In this document: in pieces, positions 38,607-48,104 of the stretch
How positions within the stretch are numbered: the stretch's first letter is position 1
Layout: every line of letters starts with the position of its first letter
NCBI GenBank assembly: GCA_905478765.1
Contig: CAJQJY010000003.1
Location: forward strand, 157,008 to 221,007
Direction of reading: 5' to 3'
DNA: 64,000 nucleotides
Source of the DNA: an uncultured Flavobacteriales bacterium
Lineage (GTDB): Bacteria; Bacteroidota; Bacteroidia; Flavobacteriales; BACL11
Position numbers and translations under genes: made by a program
Notes under the pieces: model-generated
What the model was told of the DNA's origin: nothing
Databases searched by the model: none
Seen by the model: only the letters and a program-made list of their open reading frames with translations

Positions 38607-39704
38607 TTAAACATTAAAACGAAAATGCATAATATCACCATCTTTAACTACATAATCTTTACCCTCAACTGATAGTTTTCCATTATCCTTACAAGCTTGC
38701 TCAGAACCTAAATTTACATAATCATTGTAGGCCATAACTTCAGCTCGAATAAATCCTTTTTCAAAATCAGTATGAATAACAGCTGCAGCTTGTGGTGCTT
38801 TTGTACCTTCAGTAATTGTCCAAGCTCTTACCTCTTTTACTCCAGCAGTAAAATAAGTTTGTAAATTTAATAACTTATAAGTTGATTGTATTAAATAATG
38901 AACTCCAGGTTTTTCTAAACCTAATTCCTCAAGAAACATTTCTTGTTCTTCAATCTCTTCTAATTCTGCAATTTCTGCTTCAATTGCAGTTGCAATAAGT
39001 AATACCTCAGCATCTTCACCTTTTACAGCTTCTTTTACTGCCATTACATGTTTATTTCCTTCTTTTACTGATGCCTCATCAACATTACACATATACAAAA
39101 CTGGCTTAGCAGTTATTAAATGCAAATCATTTATAACTTCTAGTTCATCATCAGTGGCATCTATACTTCTTGCTGAATTTCCAGCCTCCAAATGAGCAAT
39201 ATATTTATCGCAAATAGCTAGTATTTTTTGTCCAGCTTTATCACCTGACTTAGCAGTACGAGCATTCTTTTCTCGCAATTTTTCTAAAGTTTCTAAATCC
39301 TTTAATTGCAACTCCATATCAATTGTCTCTTTATCCCTTACTGGATCAACCGAACCATCTACATGAATAATATTGTCATCATCAAAACACCTTAACACAT
39401 GAATAATAGCGTTTGTTTCACGAATATTTCCTAAAAACTTATTTCCAAGACCCTCTCCATTACTTGCCCCTTTGACTAAACCTGCAATATCAACTATCTC
39501 TACAGTAGTTGGCATTACTCTTTCAGGATTTACAATTTTTGACAATGCCTCTAATCTATCATCAGGCACTGAAATAATACCAACATTAGGTTCAATTGTA
39601 CAAAAAGGGAAATTAGCTGATTGTGCCTTAGCTTTTGATAAACAGTTAAAAAGAGTTGACTTACCTACATTTGGTAATCCTACAATTCCACATTTTAATG
39701 CCAT
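38607..39704 (-). CDS. ychF: Redox-regulated ATPase YchF
   Basis: Universally conserved Obg-family P-loop NTPase that prefers ATP and associates with ribosomes. P-loop GLPNVGKST is at 8-16, DIAGLVKGASNGEGLGN at 71-87, and the TGS domain lies at the C-terminus (LQTYFTAGVKEVRAWTI and ending MHFRFNV). The G4 motif is CNVDE rather than NKxD, consistent with ATP preference. Length 365 is standard. It is monocistronic with a -7 element 22 bases before the ATG. Confidence 0.97.
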   Translation of the reverse strand: MALKCGIVGLPNVGKSTLFNCLSKAKAQSANFPFCTIEPNVGIISVPDDRLEALSKIVNPERVMPTTVEIVDIAGLVKGASNGEGLGNKFLGNIRETNAIIHVLRCFDDDNIIHVDGSVDPVRDKETIDMELQLKDLETLEKLREKNARTAKSGDKAGQKILAICDKYIAHLEAGNSARSIDATDDELEVINDLHLITAKPVLYMCNVDEASVKEGNKHVMAVKEAVKGEDAEVLLIATAIEAEIAELEEIEEQEMFLEELGLEKPGVHYLIQSTYKLLNLQTYFTAGVKEVRAWTITEGTKAPQAAAVIHTDFEKGFIRAEVMAYNDYVNLGSEQACKDNGKLSVEGKDYVVKDGDIMHFRFNV

Positions 39705-39726
39705 AATTCTATTATTTAAAGGTCGG

Positions 39727-39734
39727 CAAAGATA
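39727..39734 (-). promoter_or_regulatory. -7 element of ychF
   Basis: TATCTTTG on the minus strand, 22 bases before the ychF ATG. Confidence 0.5.
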
Positions 39735-39859
39735 TCATTTTAGATAATAGATAATATACATTATATATAAGATTCTATACATATTATTTTTGTCAACAAT
39801 CCGTTAATAAGTACACATATATAAAAGTAATAAATTTATCAATCAGAAATGGCTATTCT

Positions 39860-39867
39860 TAAATTTG
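39860..39867 (+). promoter_or_regulatory. -7 element of the transketolase operon
   Basis: TAAATTTG, 25 bases before the ATG at 39893. Confidence 0.55.
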
Positions 39868-39892
39868 CGGTTAAATCAATCAAGCTATAAAA

Positions 39893-40738
39893 ATGCCAAA
39901 CATTACAGAATTAAATAATACAGTTACACAAATAAGAAGGGATATAGTAAGAATGGTACATGCCAATAGCTCAGGTCACCCAGGAGGATCATTAGGATGT
40001 ACTGAGTTTTTAACAGTACTCTATTTTGATGTAATGAATCATAACACCAATTTTATTATGGATGCAAAAGGAGAAGATGTATTCTTTTTATCAAACGGAC
40101 ATATATCTCCTGTATTCTACTCAGTTTTAGCAAGATGTGGTTATTTTGATGTAGCTGAATTGGCAACTTTCCGTAAGCTTAACAGTAGATTGCAAGGGCA
40201 TCCAACAACTCATGAAGGCTTAGAAGGAATTCGTATGGCTTCAGGATCATTAGGGCAAGGATTATCCAATGCTATTGGTGCGGCACTTACCAAAAAACTA
40301 ATTAACGATGATTCAATTGTCTATACTTTACATGGTGATGGTGAATTGCAAGAAGGTCAATGTTGGGAAGCGTTTATGTACGCAAGTGCTAAAAAAGTAG
40401 ATAACCTTATAGCAACTATTGATTACAACCAAAAACAAATTGATGGATCTTTGGATGAGGTATTGCCTATGGGAAATCTTACAGCTAAACTTGAGGCTTT
40501 TGATTGGCTAGTGCTTGAAGAAAAAAAAGGAAACAATTTAGAAGCAATAATCAAAACCTTAAATAAAGCAAAAGAGCTTAGTGGGAAGGGTAAACCTGTT
40601 GCTATCATTTTACACACAGAAATGGGTAATGGAGTTGATTATATGATGGGAACTCACAAATGGCATGGCTCTGCTCCTAATGATGACCAATTAGCAAATG
40701 CACTTTCACAAAACTCTGAAACTTTAGGTGATTACTAA
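39893..40738 (+). CDS. Transketolase, N-terminal subunit
   Basis: Thiamine-diphosphate-binding half of a two-subunit transketolase; it moves two-carbon units between sugar phosphates in the pentose phosphate pathway. Residues 1-281 hold the PP domain: SSGHPGGSLG, LSNGHISPVFYS, GSLGQGLSNAIGAAL, and the metal/cofactor motif GDGELQEGQCWEA with IDYNQKQIDG. It ends where fused transketolases continue into the Pyr domain. The Pyr half is encoded at 42104, after a von Willebrand gene whose GTG start lies 11 bases inside this gene. Confidence 0.94.
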   Translation: MPNITELNNTVTQIRRDIVRMVHANSSGHPGGSLGCTEFLTVLYFDVMNHNTNFIMDAKGEDVFFLSNGHISPVFYSVLARCGYFDVAELATFRKLNSRLQGHPTTHEGLEGIRMASGSLGQGLSNAIGAALTKKLINDDSIVYTLHGDGELQEGQCWEAFMYASAKKVDNLIATIDYNQKQIDGSLDEVLPMGNLTAKLEAFDWLVLEEKKGNNLEAIIKTLNKAKELSGKGKPVAIILHTEMGNGVDYMMGTHKWHGSAPNDDQLANALSQNSETLGDY

Positions 40739-42101
40739 GAATATTAAGATATTATTAATGGCTACTCTCTTGTTTATGGGGAGCTTTTCTGCTATGGCTC
40801 AAAAAAAGAAAGATCCAGTTAATCGTATCTTATTTATATTTGATGCATCACAATCAATGTTAGGAAGGTGGCAAAGTGGTCGTAAGATTGACATTGCCAA
40901 AAAGCTACTAAGTAATATGGTTGATTCTTTACAAAATATTGAAAACCTAGAAATTGGACTAAGAGTTTACGGACATAAAAGTGGTTATCCTCCACAAGAT
41001 TGTGATGATACTCATTTGGAAGTAAATTTCTTAAAAGCAGAATTTGCAGTAGATATAATAAAAAAGAAATTAAAAGTAATAAGAGCTAGAGGAACAACCC
41101 CAATAGCCCGATCATTAGAAGAGGGAGCAAAAGATTTTCCTAGTGGTGATGCAAGAAATATAGTAATACTTATTACCGATGGAAAAGAAGAATGCGGAAT
41201 GGATCCTTGTGCGGTTTCTCGACTTTATCAAAGAAAAGGGATTATTTTAAAACCTTTCGTTATTGGTGTTGGGCTTGATGAAAGTTGGAAAAATTCATTT
41301 GATTGTGTTGGTAGATTTTTTGATGCAAGTAAAGAAGCTGATTTCACAAATATTTTAAATATTGTAATCTCACATGTTATTGACAATACAACAGCTCAAG
41401 TAAACTTGTTAGATGAAAATGGAGAGACAATTGAAACTAATGTAAACCTTACTTTTTACAATGATTTTACAGGAACTTCAAAATACAATTACATCCATAC
41501 AATGAATGCTTATGGCAATCCTGATACTATGGTAATTGATCCTGTTTTGTCTTATAAAGTTGTAGCACATACAATTCCACCTGTAAGTATTAGTAATATT
41601 ACTCTTACTCCAGGAAAACACACTATAATTCCGATAAACACTCCTCAGGGCGAATTAGAAATAAAAATGAATTCTAAAATTAAGTACCAGTATATTGTTC
41701 GCCTTGCTGGAGTCGACACTACTTTAAATGTTCAAGAAATTAATGAAATTGAGAAATATTTAATTGGAAGATACGATATTGAACTTTTAACTTTACCAAG
41801 AAAAAAGTTTTATGATGTAGAAGTAAATCAAAGCAGTAAAACTACCTATTCGATTCCAACTCCTGGTTTGGCTAACATTTTACTGCCATCAAAAGGATAT
41901 GGAGGTTTGTATGTTAAAAATGGTGATGAACTGGAGCAGATATATCATTTTAAAGGAGAAAAAACACAACACAGATTAACGTTATTGCCCGGAAATTACA
42001 AAGTAGTTTTTAGGGCAATATCAGCTAAAAATCATATTTATACTACAGAAGAAAGTTTTAAACTTAGATCAGGACAATCAGAACTTATAAAAATCTATTA
42101 A
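40728..42101 (+). CDS. Secreted von Willebrand factor A domain protein
   Basis: A 457-residue exported protein. A signal peptide covers 1-25 (ending SAMAQ) and a VWA domain runs from about 31 to 225 with MIDAS DASQSM at 39-44, a TPIARSLEEGA segment supplying the Thr and ITDGKEECG the Asp. Beta-rich repeats of unknown type follow to the end. I chose the GTG at 40728: a TAG lies immediately upstream and the ATG at 40758 would remove the charged n-region. The function is unknown; VWA domains bind proteins through a metal. It overlaps the transketolase N gene by 11 bases and precedes the C gene by 2, an odd place for a secreted protein. Confidence 0.8.
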   Translation: MITKNIKILLMATLLFMGSFSAMAQKKKDPVNRILFIFDASQSMLGRWQSGRKIDIAKKLLSNMVDSLQNIENLEIGLRVYGHKSGYPPQDCDDTHLEVNFLKAEFAVDIIKKKLKVIRARGTTPIARSLEEGAKDFPSGDARNIVILITDGKEECGMDPCAVSRLYQRKGIILKPFVIGVGLDESWKNSFDCVGRFFDASKEADFTNILNIVISHVIDNTTAQVNLLDENGETIETNVNLTFYNDFTGTSKYNYIHTMNAYGNPDTMVIDPVLSYKVVAHTIPPVSISNITLTPGKHTIIPINTPQGELEIKMNSKIKYQYIVRLAGVDTTLNVQEINEIEKYLIGRYDIELLTLPRKKFYDVEVNQSSKTTYSIPTPGLANILLPSKGYGGLYVKNGDELEQIYHFKGEKTQHRLTLLPGNYKVVFRAISAKNHIYTTEESFKLRSGQSELIKIY

Positions 42102-42103
42102 AA

Positions 42104-43039
42104 ATGGAAATGAAAGATACACGCTCAGGATTTGGAGCAGGATTAACAGAATTAGGAAGAAAAAACCCAGATGTAGTTGCACTTTGTGCTGACCTTACAG
42201 GATCATTAAAAATGAATGATTTTCAAGATGAAAATCCTGAACGATTTTTCCAGATTGGTATAGCTGAGGCAAATATGATTGGCATTGCTGCAGGTATGAC
42301 TATTGGAGGTAAAATTCCTTTTACAGGAACTTTTGCTAACTTTTCTACTTCTCGTGTTTACGATCAAATTCGTCAGTCAGTAGCTTATTCTGGTAAAAAT
42401 GTAAAAATTTGCGCTTCACATGCTGGGATTACTTTAGGTGAAGATGGGGCTACTCATCAAGTACTGGAAGATATTGGCATGATGAAAATGCTACCTCACA
42501 TGGTTGTTATCAATCCTTGTGATTACAATCAAACAAAAGCGGCTACTATTGCTATTGCTGATTATGTAGGCCCAGTTTATTTAAGATTTGGAAGACCAAA
42601 AGTTCCTAACTTCACTCCTACTGATCAAAAATTTGAAATAGGTAAAGCATTGCATTTAAAACAAGGAAATGATGTAACTATATTTGCTACTGGGCATTTA
42701 GTATGGGAAGCTTTAGAAGCTGCAAAAACTTTAGATTCAGAAGGAATTTCTGCAGAAGTAATAAATATACATACCATTAAACCTTTAGATAATGATGCAA
42801 TCTTAAAAGCTGTAGCAAACACTAAATGTATAGTTACAGCTGAGGAACATATGCTGAATGGCGGACTTGGAGATAGCATTGCTCAACTTCTATCAAGAAA
42901 AAACCCTACTCCTATTGAAATGGTAGGAATGGATGATAGCTTTGGGGAAAGCGGACCTCCTATGAAATTGATGGAGAAATACGGAATTGATAGAAATGCT
43001 ATTGTTGAATCTGCTAAAAAAGTGATTACTAGAAAATAA
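42104..43039 (+). CDS. Transketolase, C-terminal subunit
   Basis: Pyrimidine-binding and C-terminal half (311 residues) of the split transketolase. It shows ALCADLTGSLKMNDF, the conserved Glu in QIGIAEANMIGIAAG that activates the thiamine ring, HAGITLGEDGATHQ and the C-terminal VTAEEHMLNGGLGDSIAQLL. Split forms like this are common in several bacteria and archaea; homologues include transketolase and 1-deoxyxylulose-type enzymes, but the pairing with the N subunit favours transketolase. The class III aminotransferase gene follows after one base. Confidence 0.94.
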   Translation: MEMKDTRSGFGAGLTELGRKNPDVVALCADLTGSLKMNDFQDENPERFFQIGIAEANMIGIAAGMTIGGKIPFTGTFANFSTSRVYDQIRQSVAYSGKNVKICASHAGITLGEDGATHQVLEDIGMMKMLPHMVVINPCDYNQTKAATIAIADYVGPVYLRFGRPKVPNFTPTDQKFEIGKALHLKQGNDVTIFATGHLVWEALEAAKTLDSEGISAEVINIHTIKPLDNDAILKAVANTKCIVTAEEHMLNGGLGDSIAQLLSRKNPTPIEMVGMDDSFGESGPPMKLMEKYGIDRNAIVESAKKVITRK

Positions 43040-43040
43040 A

Positions 43041-44222
43041 ATGGATGAAGCAAAAGATATCTTTAAAAAACACCAAGCACAAACTTTTCCTTTTCCATCT
43101 TGTATAGAAATTGAAAGTGCAAAGGGTAGTTATATTACAGATGTTAATGGAAAACAATATTTAGATTTTGTAGCAGGTGTTTCCGCTTGTACTTTAGGTC
43201 ACTCCAACCCTATAATCAATAATGCAGTAAAGCAGCAGTTAGATAAATATTCCCATGTAATGGTTTATGGGGAATATGTTCAGTCGCCACAATACAAATT
43301 AGCACAGCTTTTAGCAGATAATTTGCCTGAAAATTTAAGTACAACTTATTTTGTAAATTCTGGAGCAGAAGCAATTGAAGGAGCTATGAAATTAGCCAAA
43401 AGAGCTACTGGTCGCTCTGAAATTATTTCTTGTAAAGGCTCTTATCATGGCTCTACACAAGGAGCACTTTCTATTATAGGAAATGAAGAATATAAAGCTA
43501 AATACCGTCCTCTTTTACCAAATTGTAATACGATTGTTTACAATAATGAAAACTCCCTAAAAAACATAACAAATCAAACAGCAGCTGTTGTAATTGAACC
43601 TATACAGGGTGGAACTGGTTTTGTTACACCAACTAATAACTTCTTACAGAAAGTAAGAGAAAGATGTTCTGAAACAGGAACATACCTAATTTTTGATGAA
43701 ATACAAACTTGTTACGGCCGATTAGGGACACTTTTCGGATTTGAAAAATACAATGTAACACCTGATATACTCTGTATTGCAAAAGGAATGGGTGGTGGAA
43801 TGCCTATTGGTGCTTTTATATCTTCTTGGGAGTTAATGAAATTATTGACCTTTGAACCCAAACTAGGGCATATTACTACATTTGGTGGTCATCCTATAAA
43901 CTGTACTGCATCACTTGCAACTTTAGAACATTTACTTTCTGCTAATACTATGAAAGAAGTAGAACAAAAAGCTGAAATTTTTAGAAAATATTTAAAAACC
44001 CCAAAGATCAAAGAAATTAGAGGTGAAGGTTTGATGATATCTTTAGAATTTGAAAGTGAAGAATTAGCTCGAAAGGTAGTTGAAGAATCATTAGAGTGTG
44101 GACTTATTCTTTTTTATTTTCTATTTACCAAAACTGCAATACGTATAACTCCCCCACTTACCATAAGTAAAAAAGAAATAATCAAAGGTTGTAATATTAT
44201 AAAAGGAATATTAGATGCATAA
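43041..44222 (+). CDS. Class III pyridoxal-phosphate aminotransferase
   Basis: Aminotransferase of the ornithine/acetylornithine/4-aminobutyrate group, 393 residues. Visible parts: YLDFVAGVSACTLGHSNP, the phosphate-binding FVNSGAEAIEGAMKLAKRAT, GSYHGSTQGALS, the Asp in LIFDEIQTCYGRLG, and the Schiff-base Lys in IAKGMGGGMPIGAF. The amino donor cannot be told from sequence; annotations in related genomes are generally aspartate aminotransferase family. It is the last gene in the run starting with the transketolase N subunit, with a 24-base perfect palindrome acting as terminator after it. Confidence 0.88.
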   Translation: MDEAKDIFKKHQAQTFPFPSCIEIESAKGSYITDVNGKQYLDFVAGVSACTLGHSNPIINNAVKQQLDKYSHVMVYGEYVQSPQYKLAQLLADNLPENLSTTYFVNSGAEAIEGAMKLAKRATGRSEIISCKGSYHGSTQGALSIIGNEEYKAKYRPLLPNCNTIVYNNENSLKNITNQTAAVVIEPIQGGTGFVTPTNNFLQKVRERCSETGTYLIFDEIQTCYGRLGTLFGFEKYNVTPDILCIAKGMGGGMPIGAFISSWELMKLLTFEPKLGHITTFGGHPINCTASLATLEHLLSANTMKEVEQKAEIFRKYLKTPKIKEIRGEGLMISLEFESEELARKVVEESLECGLILFYFLFTKTAIRITPPLTISKKEIIKGCNIIKGILDA

Positions 44223-44223
44223 A

Positions 44224-44247
44224 AAAAGGAACCAATTGGTTCCTTTT
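44224..44247. terminator. Bidirectional terminator (24-base perfect palindrome)
   Basis: AAAAGGAACC, then AATT, then GGTTCCTTTT, self-complementary along its full length. It lies between the convergent aminotransferase and outer-membrane-protein genes. Confidence 0.85.
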
Positions 44248-44267
44248 AATAATTTTTCTTCTTTTGT

Positions 44268-45050
44268 TTAAAAGTACATTCTTAATACTAGAGATCCTGT
44301 AGCATTGTCATTCATAAATCCTATCTCTGAATCATTAGCATTGTCAGTTGTATTCTCATTTGAAGTAGTGCCATCCCAAGATAAGTTTGTCGTACTACCA
44401 CCTCCCATAGATTTGTAAGAAAAGCCCCATCCATACTCACCACCTATCGACATTCTTGGCATCATAAAATACTCAAATCCAATAAAACCCCTTAGCATAA
44501 CACCTAGGTTCATACCTGATTTATCTTCAATTATACCAGTTCCTCCATACTCAGCAGAATTTCCATAATCATTTTTTTCTGTAGCAGAAGATATACCAAG
44601 ACCAGCTTCTGCTCCATAAACACCTTGTAATCTAGTATTACCTTTTCTATATTCTTTTCCAAACCATAAATTAATATTAGTATTACCTATGCTATTTTTG
44701 TTAGTAACCATAGCATCAGGATCAGAAGATGAATTGTCTTGAACATCTTCATTATCTACTGCTTTATGCATATTTAGTCCTGCTCGTACTCTCCAAGCTT
44801 CAACATTGCTTGTCATTAGTTTACCATAAATAGTTTGCTCAAATCCCTCTACATAACCAGCTGTTGGAGCTGTTGCGCTAGAGTTAAATAAATTACCAAA
44901 GTAATTCAGTGAGGAAGTTGCATCAAATCCAATTGACCAATTACCATCTTCAGGAAGATATGAATCATCTGTCCATCTATCTGTCCATGATTGTGCTGAA
45001 ACACTAATTGCTAGAAGAAAAGCACACATAATTGTAAATATTTTTTTCAT
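44268..45050 (-). CDS. Outer-membrane beta-barrel protein
   Basis: A 260-residue protein with a signal peptide (MKKIFTIMCAFLLAISVSAQ). The mature part alternates hydrophobic and polar residues as in small barrels (WSIGFDATSSLNYFGNLF, TRLQGVYGAEAGLGIS, LGVMLRGFIGFEYFMMPRMSIGGEYGWGFSY) and ends with a strand GSLVLRMYF with terminal Phe. This fits outer-membrane insertion, with no family I can name. It is preceded by a 333-base gap shared with the divergent GAPDH gene. Confidence 0.75.
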   Translation of the reverse strand: MKKIFTIMCAFLLAISVSAQSWTDRWTDDSYLPEDGNWSIGFDATSSLNYFGNLFNSSATAPTAGYVEGFEQTIYGKLMTSNVEAWRVRAGLNMHKAVDNEDVQDNSSSDPDAMVTNKNSIGNTNINLWFGKEYRKGNTRLQGVYGAEAGLGISSATEKNDYGNSAEYGGTGIIEDKSGMNLGVMLRGFIGFEYFMMPRMSIGGEYGWGFSYKSMGGGSTTNLSWDGTTSNENTTDNANDSEIGFMNDNATGSLVLRMYF

Positions 45051-45383
45051 ATTATTTTTTTTTAAATGCCTACTCTAAAATGGTTTTCGGCTTACCCAAT
45101 AATTTTTACAATATTAGATAAAATATTCTAAACTTCACACAGTATATTTAATACTAAAGCAAAACTCTAGAATAAACATATAAATAAATTAAAAATCAAC
45201 ATATTATATATAAATATCATGATTTTAAATTGAATATTTGTTATTATTCATATTTTATTACAGCGTTTTATATTAATAATTAGAAGAGTACATTAACTTC
45301 TCAGTATCTTTTATAAGCATCATTAAGTTTTATTTACTAAGATTATCTATTATTGCATGAAAATTAAAACTTAAAAAAACACA
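45051..45383. other. 333-base AT-rich divergent intergenic region
   Basis: Between the barrel-protein gene (minus) and the GAPDH gene (plus). It is AT-rich and presumably holds two promoters. Near the GAPDH gene TATTATTG at 45348-45355 is a one-mismatch -7 element 28 bases before the ATG. No coding pattern or structured RNA was recognised. Confidence 0.5.
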
Positions 45384-46823
45384 ATGGGTGAATCTTATGA
45401 AAACCAACTAAATAATTGGGTAAACAAAGAGAAATCAGGAGTTAACCTACTTAATTCTGTAGGAACTTTAATGTACGATAAAGGAATTGAATTAATTCTC
45501 TTTAGAAATCAACTTCTAGAAATTGGTGTTTCTGAGTTAATGAACAATATTTCTTACGCTAATAAAGTTGTAGGAAGAGAAAACAATGTTGAAGTTGCTG
45601 CTCTGTTAGCAAGTGAAATGCTTAATATGGATTTAGCTCCATCTAAAATTGATATTGGTCTATTAACTGCAGAGTATATTGAAAATAATGAATCAGATGC
45701 AAATACTTTTTTATCAGATAAATTAAGCCATATAATTGGTAAATCAGCTTCAACTAACCAAGCAAAAGATGTTATCCTTTATGGTTTTGGAAGAATAGGA
45801 AGATTAGCTGCAAGAGAATTAATAAAACAAGCAGGAAAAGGACAACAATTAAGGTTAAAAGCTATTGTTGTAAGAAAATTAACTGATACTCAAATTTCAA
45901 AAAGAGCTGACTTATTAAGAACAGATTCAGTACACGGCTCATTTAAAGGTGTGGTTGATATCGATTTACCTAATCAATCTATAATTGTAAATGGTCAAGT
46001 AATTAAATTTATTGATGGAGGAACTCCTGAAGATATTGATTATACACAACATGGGATTAATAATGCATTATTAATTGACAATACTGGTGCTTTTACTGAC
46101 AAAGTAGCTTTAGCTCGTCATCTACAGGCAAAAGGAGTTAGTAAAGTTTTACTAACAGCTCCTGGAAAGGGAATTCCAAATATTGTATATGGAATTAACT
46201 CATCAGAAATTAATGTTGATAATACTGATATTTTCTCAGCAGCATCTTGTACAACTAACTGTATTGCTCCTATATTACATATAGTTGAAAATAAATATAA
46301 AGTACTAAAAGGTCACTTAGAAACTGTTCATTCATATACAAATGATCAGAATCTTTTGGATAACATGCATAAGAAGCCAAGAAGAGGTCGTTCTGCTGCA
46401 ATCAATATGGTAATTACTTCAACAGGTGCTGGAAAAGCAGTTACTAAAGTTATTCCATCTTTAAAAGGAAAATTATCTGCAAATGCAGTGCGTGTACCTA
46501 CACCAAATGTTTCACTTGCTATTTTAAAGTTAACACTTGATAAAGTGACGTCTGTTGCTGATATCAATGCAACTATCAGAGATTCAGCTTTGAGAGGAAA
46601 CTTAGTGAACCAAATTAACTATCAAGTAGATCCAGATTTAGTTTCTTCTGATATTATAGGAAATACTTGTTGTTCAATTTATGATAGTAATGCAACTATT
46701 TGTACTGAAGAAGGAAAAGATGTAGTCCTTTACATTTGGTATGACAATGAGTTTGGATACACTAAACAAGTTATCAGATTAGCAAAACTGATTGCTAAAG
46801 TTAGAAGATTAACTTATTACTAA
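45384..46823 (+). CDS. Glyceraldehyde-3-phosphate dehydrogenase, long form
   Basis: NAD(P)-dependent phosphorylating GAPDH of glycolysis or gluconeogenesis. The catalytic domain begins at about residue 126 with VILYGFGRIGRLAARELI; active-site Cys289 lies in SAASCTTNC, followed by HSYTNDQN and the RPRRGRSAAINM-like phosphate loop (KKPRRGRSAAINMV). The 125-residue N-terminal extension before the Rossmann fold is unusual for GAPDH in general but found in a flavobacterial 480-residue form. Residue length here is 479. The role of the extension is unknown. An unknown membrane protein gene follows after 13 bases. Confidence 0.94.
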   Translation: MGESYENQLNNWVNKEKSGVNLLNSVGTLMYDKGIELILFRNQLLEIGVSELMNNISYANKVVGRENNVEVAALLASEMLNMDLAPSKIDIGLLTAEYIENNESDANTFLSDKLSHIIGKSASTNQAKDVILYGFGRIGRLAARELIKQAGKGQQLRLKAIVVRKLTDTQISKRADLLRTDSVHGSFKGVVDIDLPNQSIIVNGQVIKFIDGGTPEDIDYTQHGINNALLIDNTGAFTDKVALARHLQAKGVSKVLLTAPGKGIPNIVYGINSSEINVDNTDIFSAASCTTNCIAPILHIVENKYKVLKGHLETVHSYTNDQNLLDNMHKKPRRGRSAAINMVITSTGAGKAVTKVIPSLKGKLSANAVRVPTPNVSLAILKLTLDKVTSVADINATIRDSALRGNLVNQINYQVDPDLVSSDIIGNTCCSIYDSNATICTEEGKDVVLYIWYDNEFGYTKQVIRLAKLIAKVRRLTYY

Positions 46824-46836
46824 ATAGAAAAAAGTT

Positions 46837-47403
46837 ATGAAGTTAAACAACAAATCATATTTAGCTTATAAACTTTTTAACTCTTCATTTACAGGATTAT
46901 CAGTTGGTATTTTAATTACAATTTATCAACCTTTAGATCTATCAATTTACTCTATAGGTGGAATGCTTTTAGCTGGTGGAATGCTAGTAATTGCAAAATT
47001 CTATGACAAACTCCTAAATATTAAAAGTTTCTTTCGGATTTCCTTGCTGGTTGAAGTTGTGATGCTTTTAACAATTATTACTTTTTTACTGTTACAATAT
47101 TCACTAACCTCTGCCCTTTTAATATATATGGGATATCAACTGACTTTTATTTTTGGTGGGTATTTAGTAAGAGCAGAAACTTTAGTTGCTAAAGATAAAG
47201 ATTTAATTGGAAAGATTGATGTAAATAAACAGATTGGTTATTTAGTAGGTTTAGGAGCTTCATTTTTATTCTACAAAGCATTAGAATATGGCTTTGAAAT
47301 TAATGATTCACAAACGCAAGTACTTATACTTCACTACTTTTTAATACCATTGCAAACTTTGATTATACTATTGTTTTTGAGAAGTTTTTCTAAAGAAAAT
47401 TGA
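46837..47403 (+). CDS. Membrane protein of unknown function
   Basis: I do not recognise a family. The 188-residue protein has about six hydrophobic segments (roughly 13-31, 34-52, 64-86, 88-107, 127-146 and 161-182) and no catalytic motif. A short cytoplasmic loop near 110-125 (RAETLVAKDKDLIGKID) is charged. The arrangement could be half of a transporter. Its stop overlaps the trmN6 start by one base (TGATG), so it is co-translated with the tRNA methyltransferase, and GAPDH lies 13 bases upstream. Confidence 0.7.
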   Translation: MKLNNKSYLAYKLFNSSFTGLSVGILITIYQPLDLSIYSIGGMLLAGGMLVIAKFYDKLLNIKSFFRISLLVEVVMLLTIITFLLLQYSLTSALLIYMGYQLTFIFGGYLVRAETLVAKDKDLIGKIDVNKQIGYLVGLGASFLFYKALEYGFEINDSQTQVLILHYFLIPLQTLIILLFLRSFSKEN

Positions 47404-48104
47404 TGTCCAATTTTAAGTTTAAACAATTTGAAGTTGCACAAGATAAAACTGCAATGCAAATTGGAACTGATGGTGTTTTACTTGGTGCATGGTCAGATTT
47501 AGTGGATTCAAGAAATATACTTGATATAGGATGCGGTACTGGATTAATTTGTTTAATGGCTGCTCAAAGAAACCCATCATCACTTATAACAGGAATTGAA
47601 CTTGAATTTAATGCTTTTAAGCAATCAACTGAAAACTGCAAAAAATCCAAATGGAATAATAGAATTTCTATAATTCATTCTTCATTACAATCTTTTAATT
47701 CAAGTTCTAAATTTGATTTAATTATTAGTAATCCTCCATTTTTTAGTGGCTCTACCGAATCTCAAAATTATGAAAGAAATCTTGCAAGAAATACTCACAC
47801 GCTACCAATTAATTATTTAATTAAAAAATCAAAGGCACTATTGGATAAAAATGGTAAGTTTATTGTAATCATACCTTTTGACAGCAAAACTAATTTCTGT
47901 GATTTAGCAAATAACAATAATTTATTTTTGAATAAAATTTGCTTTATAAAAGGAAATATTTCTTCACCAATAAAAAGAATAATGATGGAGTTTTCTTTTG
48001 CAAAATCAGAACTAATTAAGCAAGAACTAACTATTGAAATTTACAGACATCAATACACAAAGGAGTACATCAGTCTTTGTAAGGATTTCTATTTAAAGAT
48101 GTAA
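47403..48104 (+). CDS. trmN6: tRNA1(Val) (adenine(37)-N6)-methyltransferase
   Basis: Class I AdoMet-dependent methyltransferase of the TrmN6/YfiC type. The N-terminal FKFKQFEVAQDKTAMQIGTDGVLLGAW is a hallmark stretch (residues 4-30), motif I is LDIGCGTGLICLMAA, and the N6-adenine motif is ISNPPFFSG. Length is 233 residues from the ATG at 47403; the earlier TTG at 47400 lies in the stop region of the preceding gene. The gene runs 12 bases into the convergent DUF4294 gene. Confidence 0.9.
   Translation: MSNFKFKQFEVAQDKTAMQIGTDGVLLGAWSDLVDSRNILDIGCGTGLICLMAAQRNPSSLITGIELEFNAFKQSTENCKKSKWNNRISIIHSSLQSFNSSSKFDLIISNPPFFSGSTESQNYERNLARNTHTLPINYLIKKSKALLDKNGKFIVIIPFDSKTNFCDLANNNNLFLNKICFIKGNISSPIKRIMMEFSFAKSELIKQELTIEIYRHQYTKEYISLCKDFYLKM

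Noticed and set aside
45121..45300. A possible structured RNA in the AT-rich gap before the GAPDH gene.
   Set aside because: Only short imperfect stems (AGAAG ... CTTCT) were found, and nothing with stable G-C pairing.
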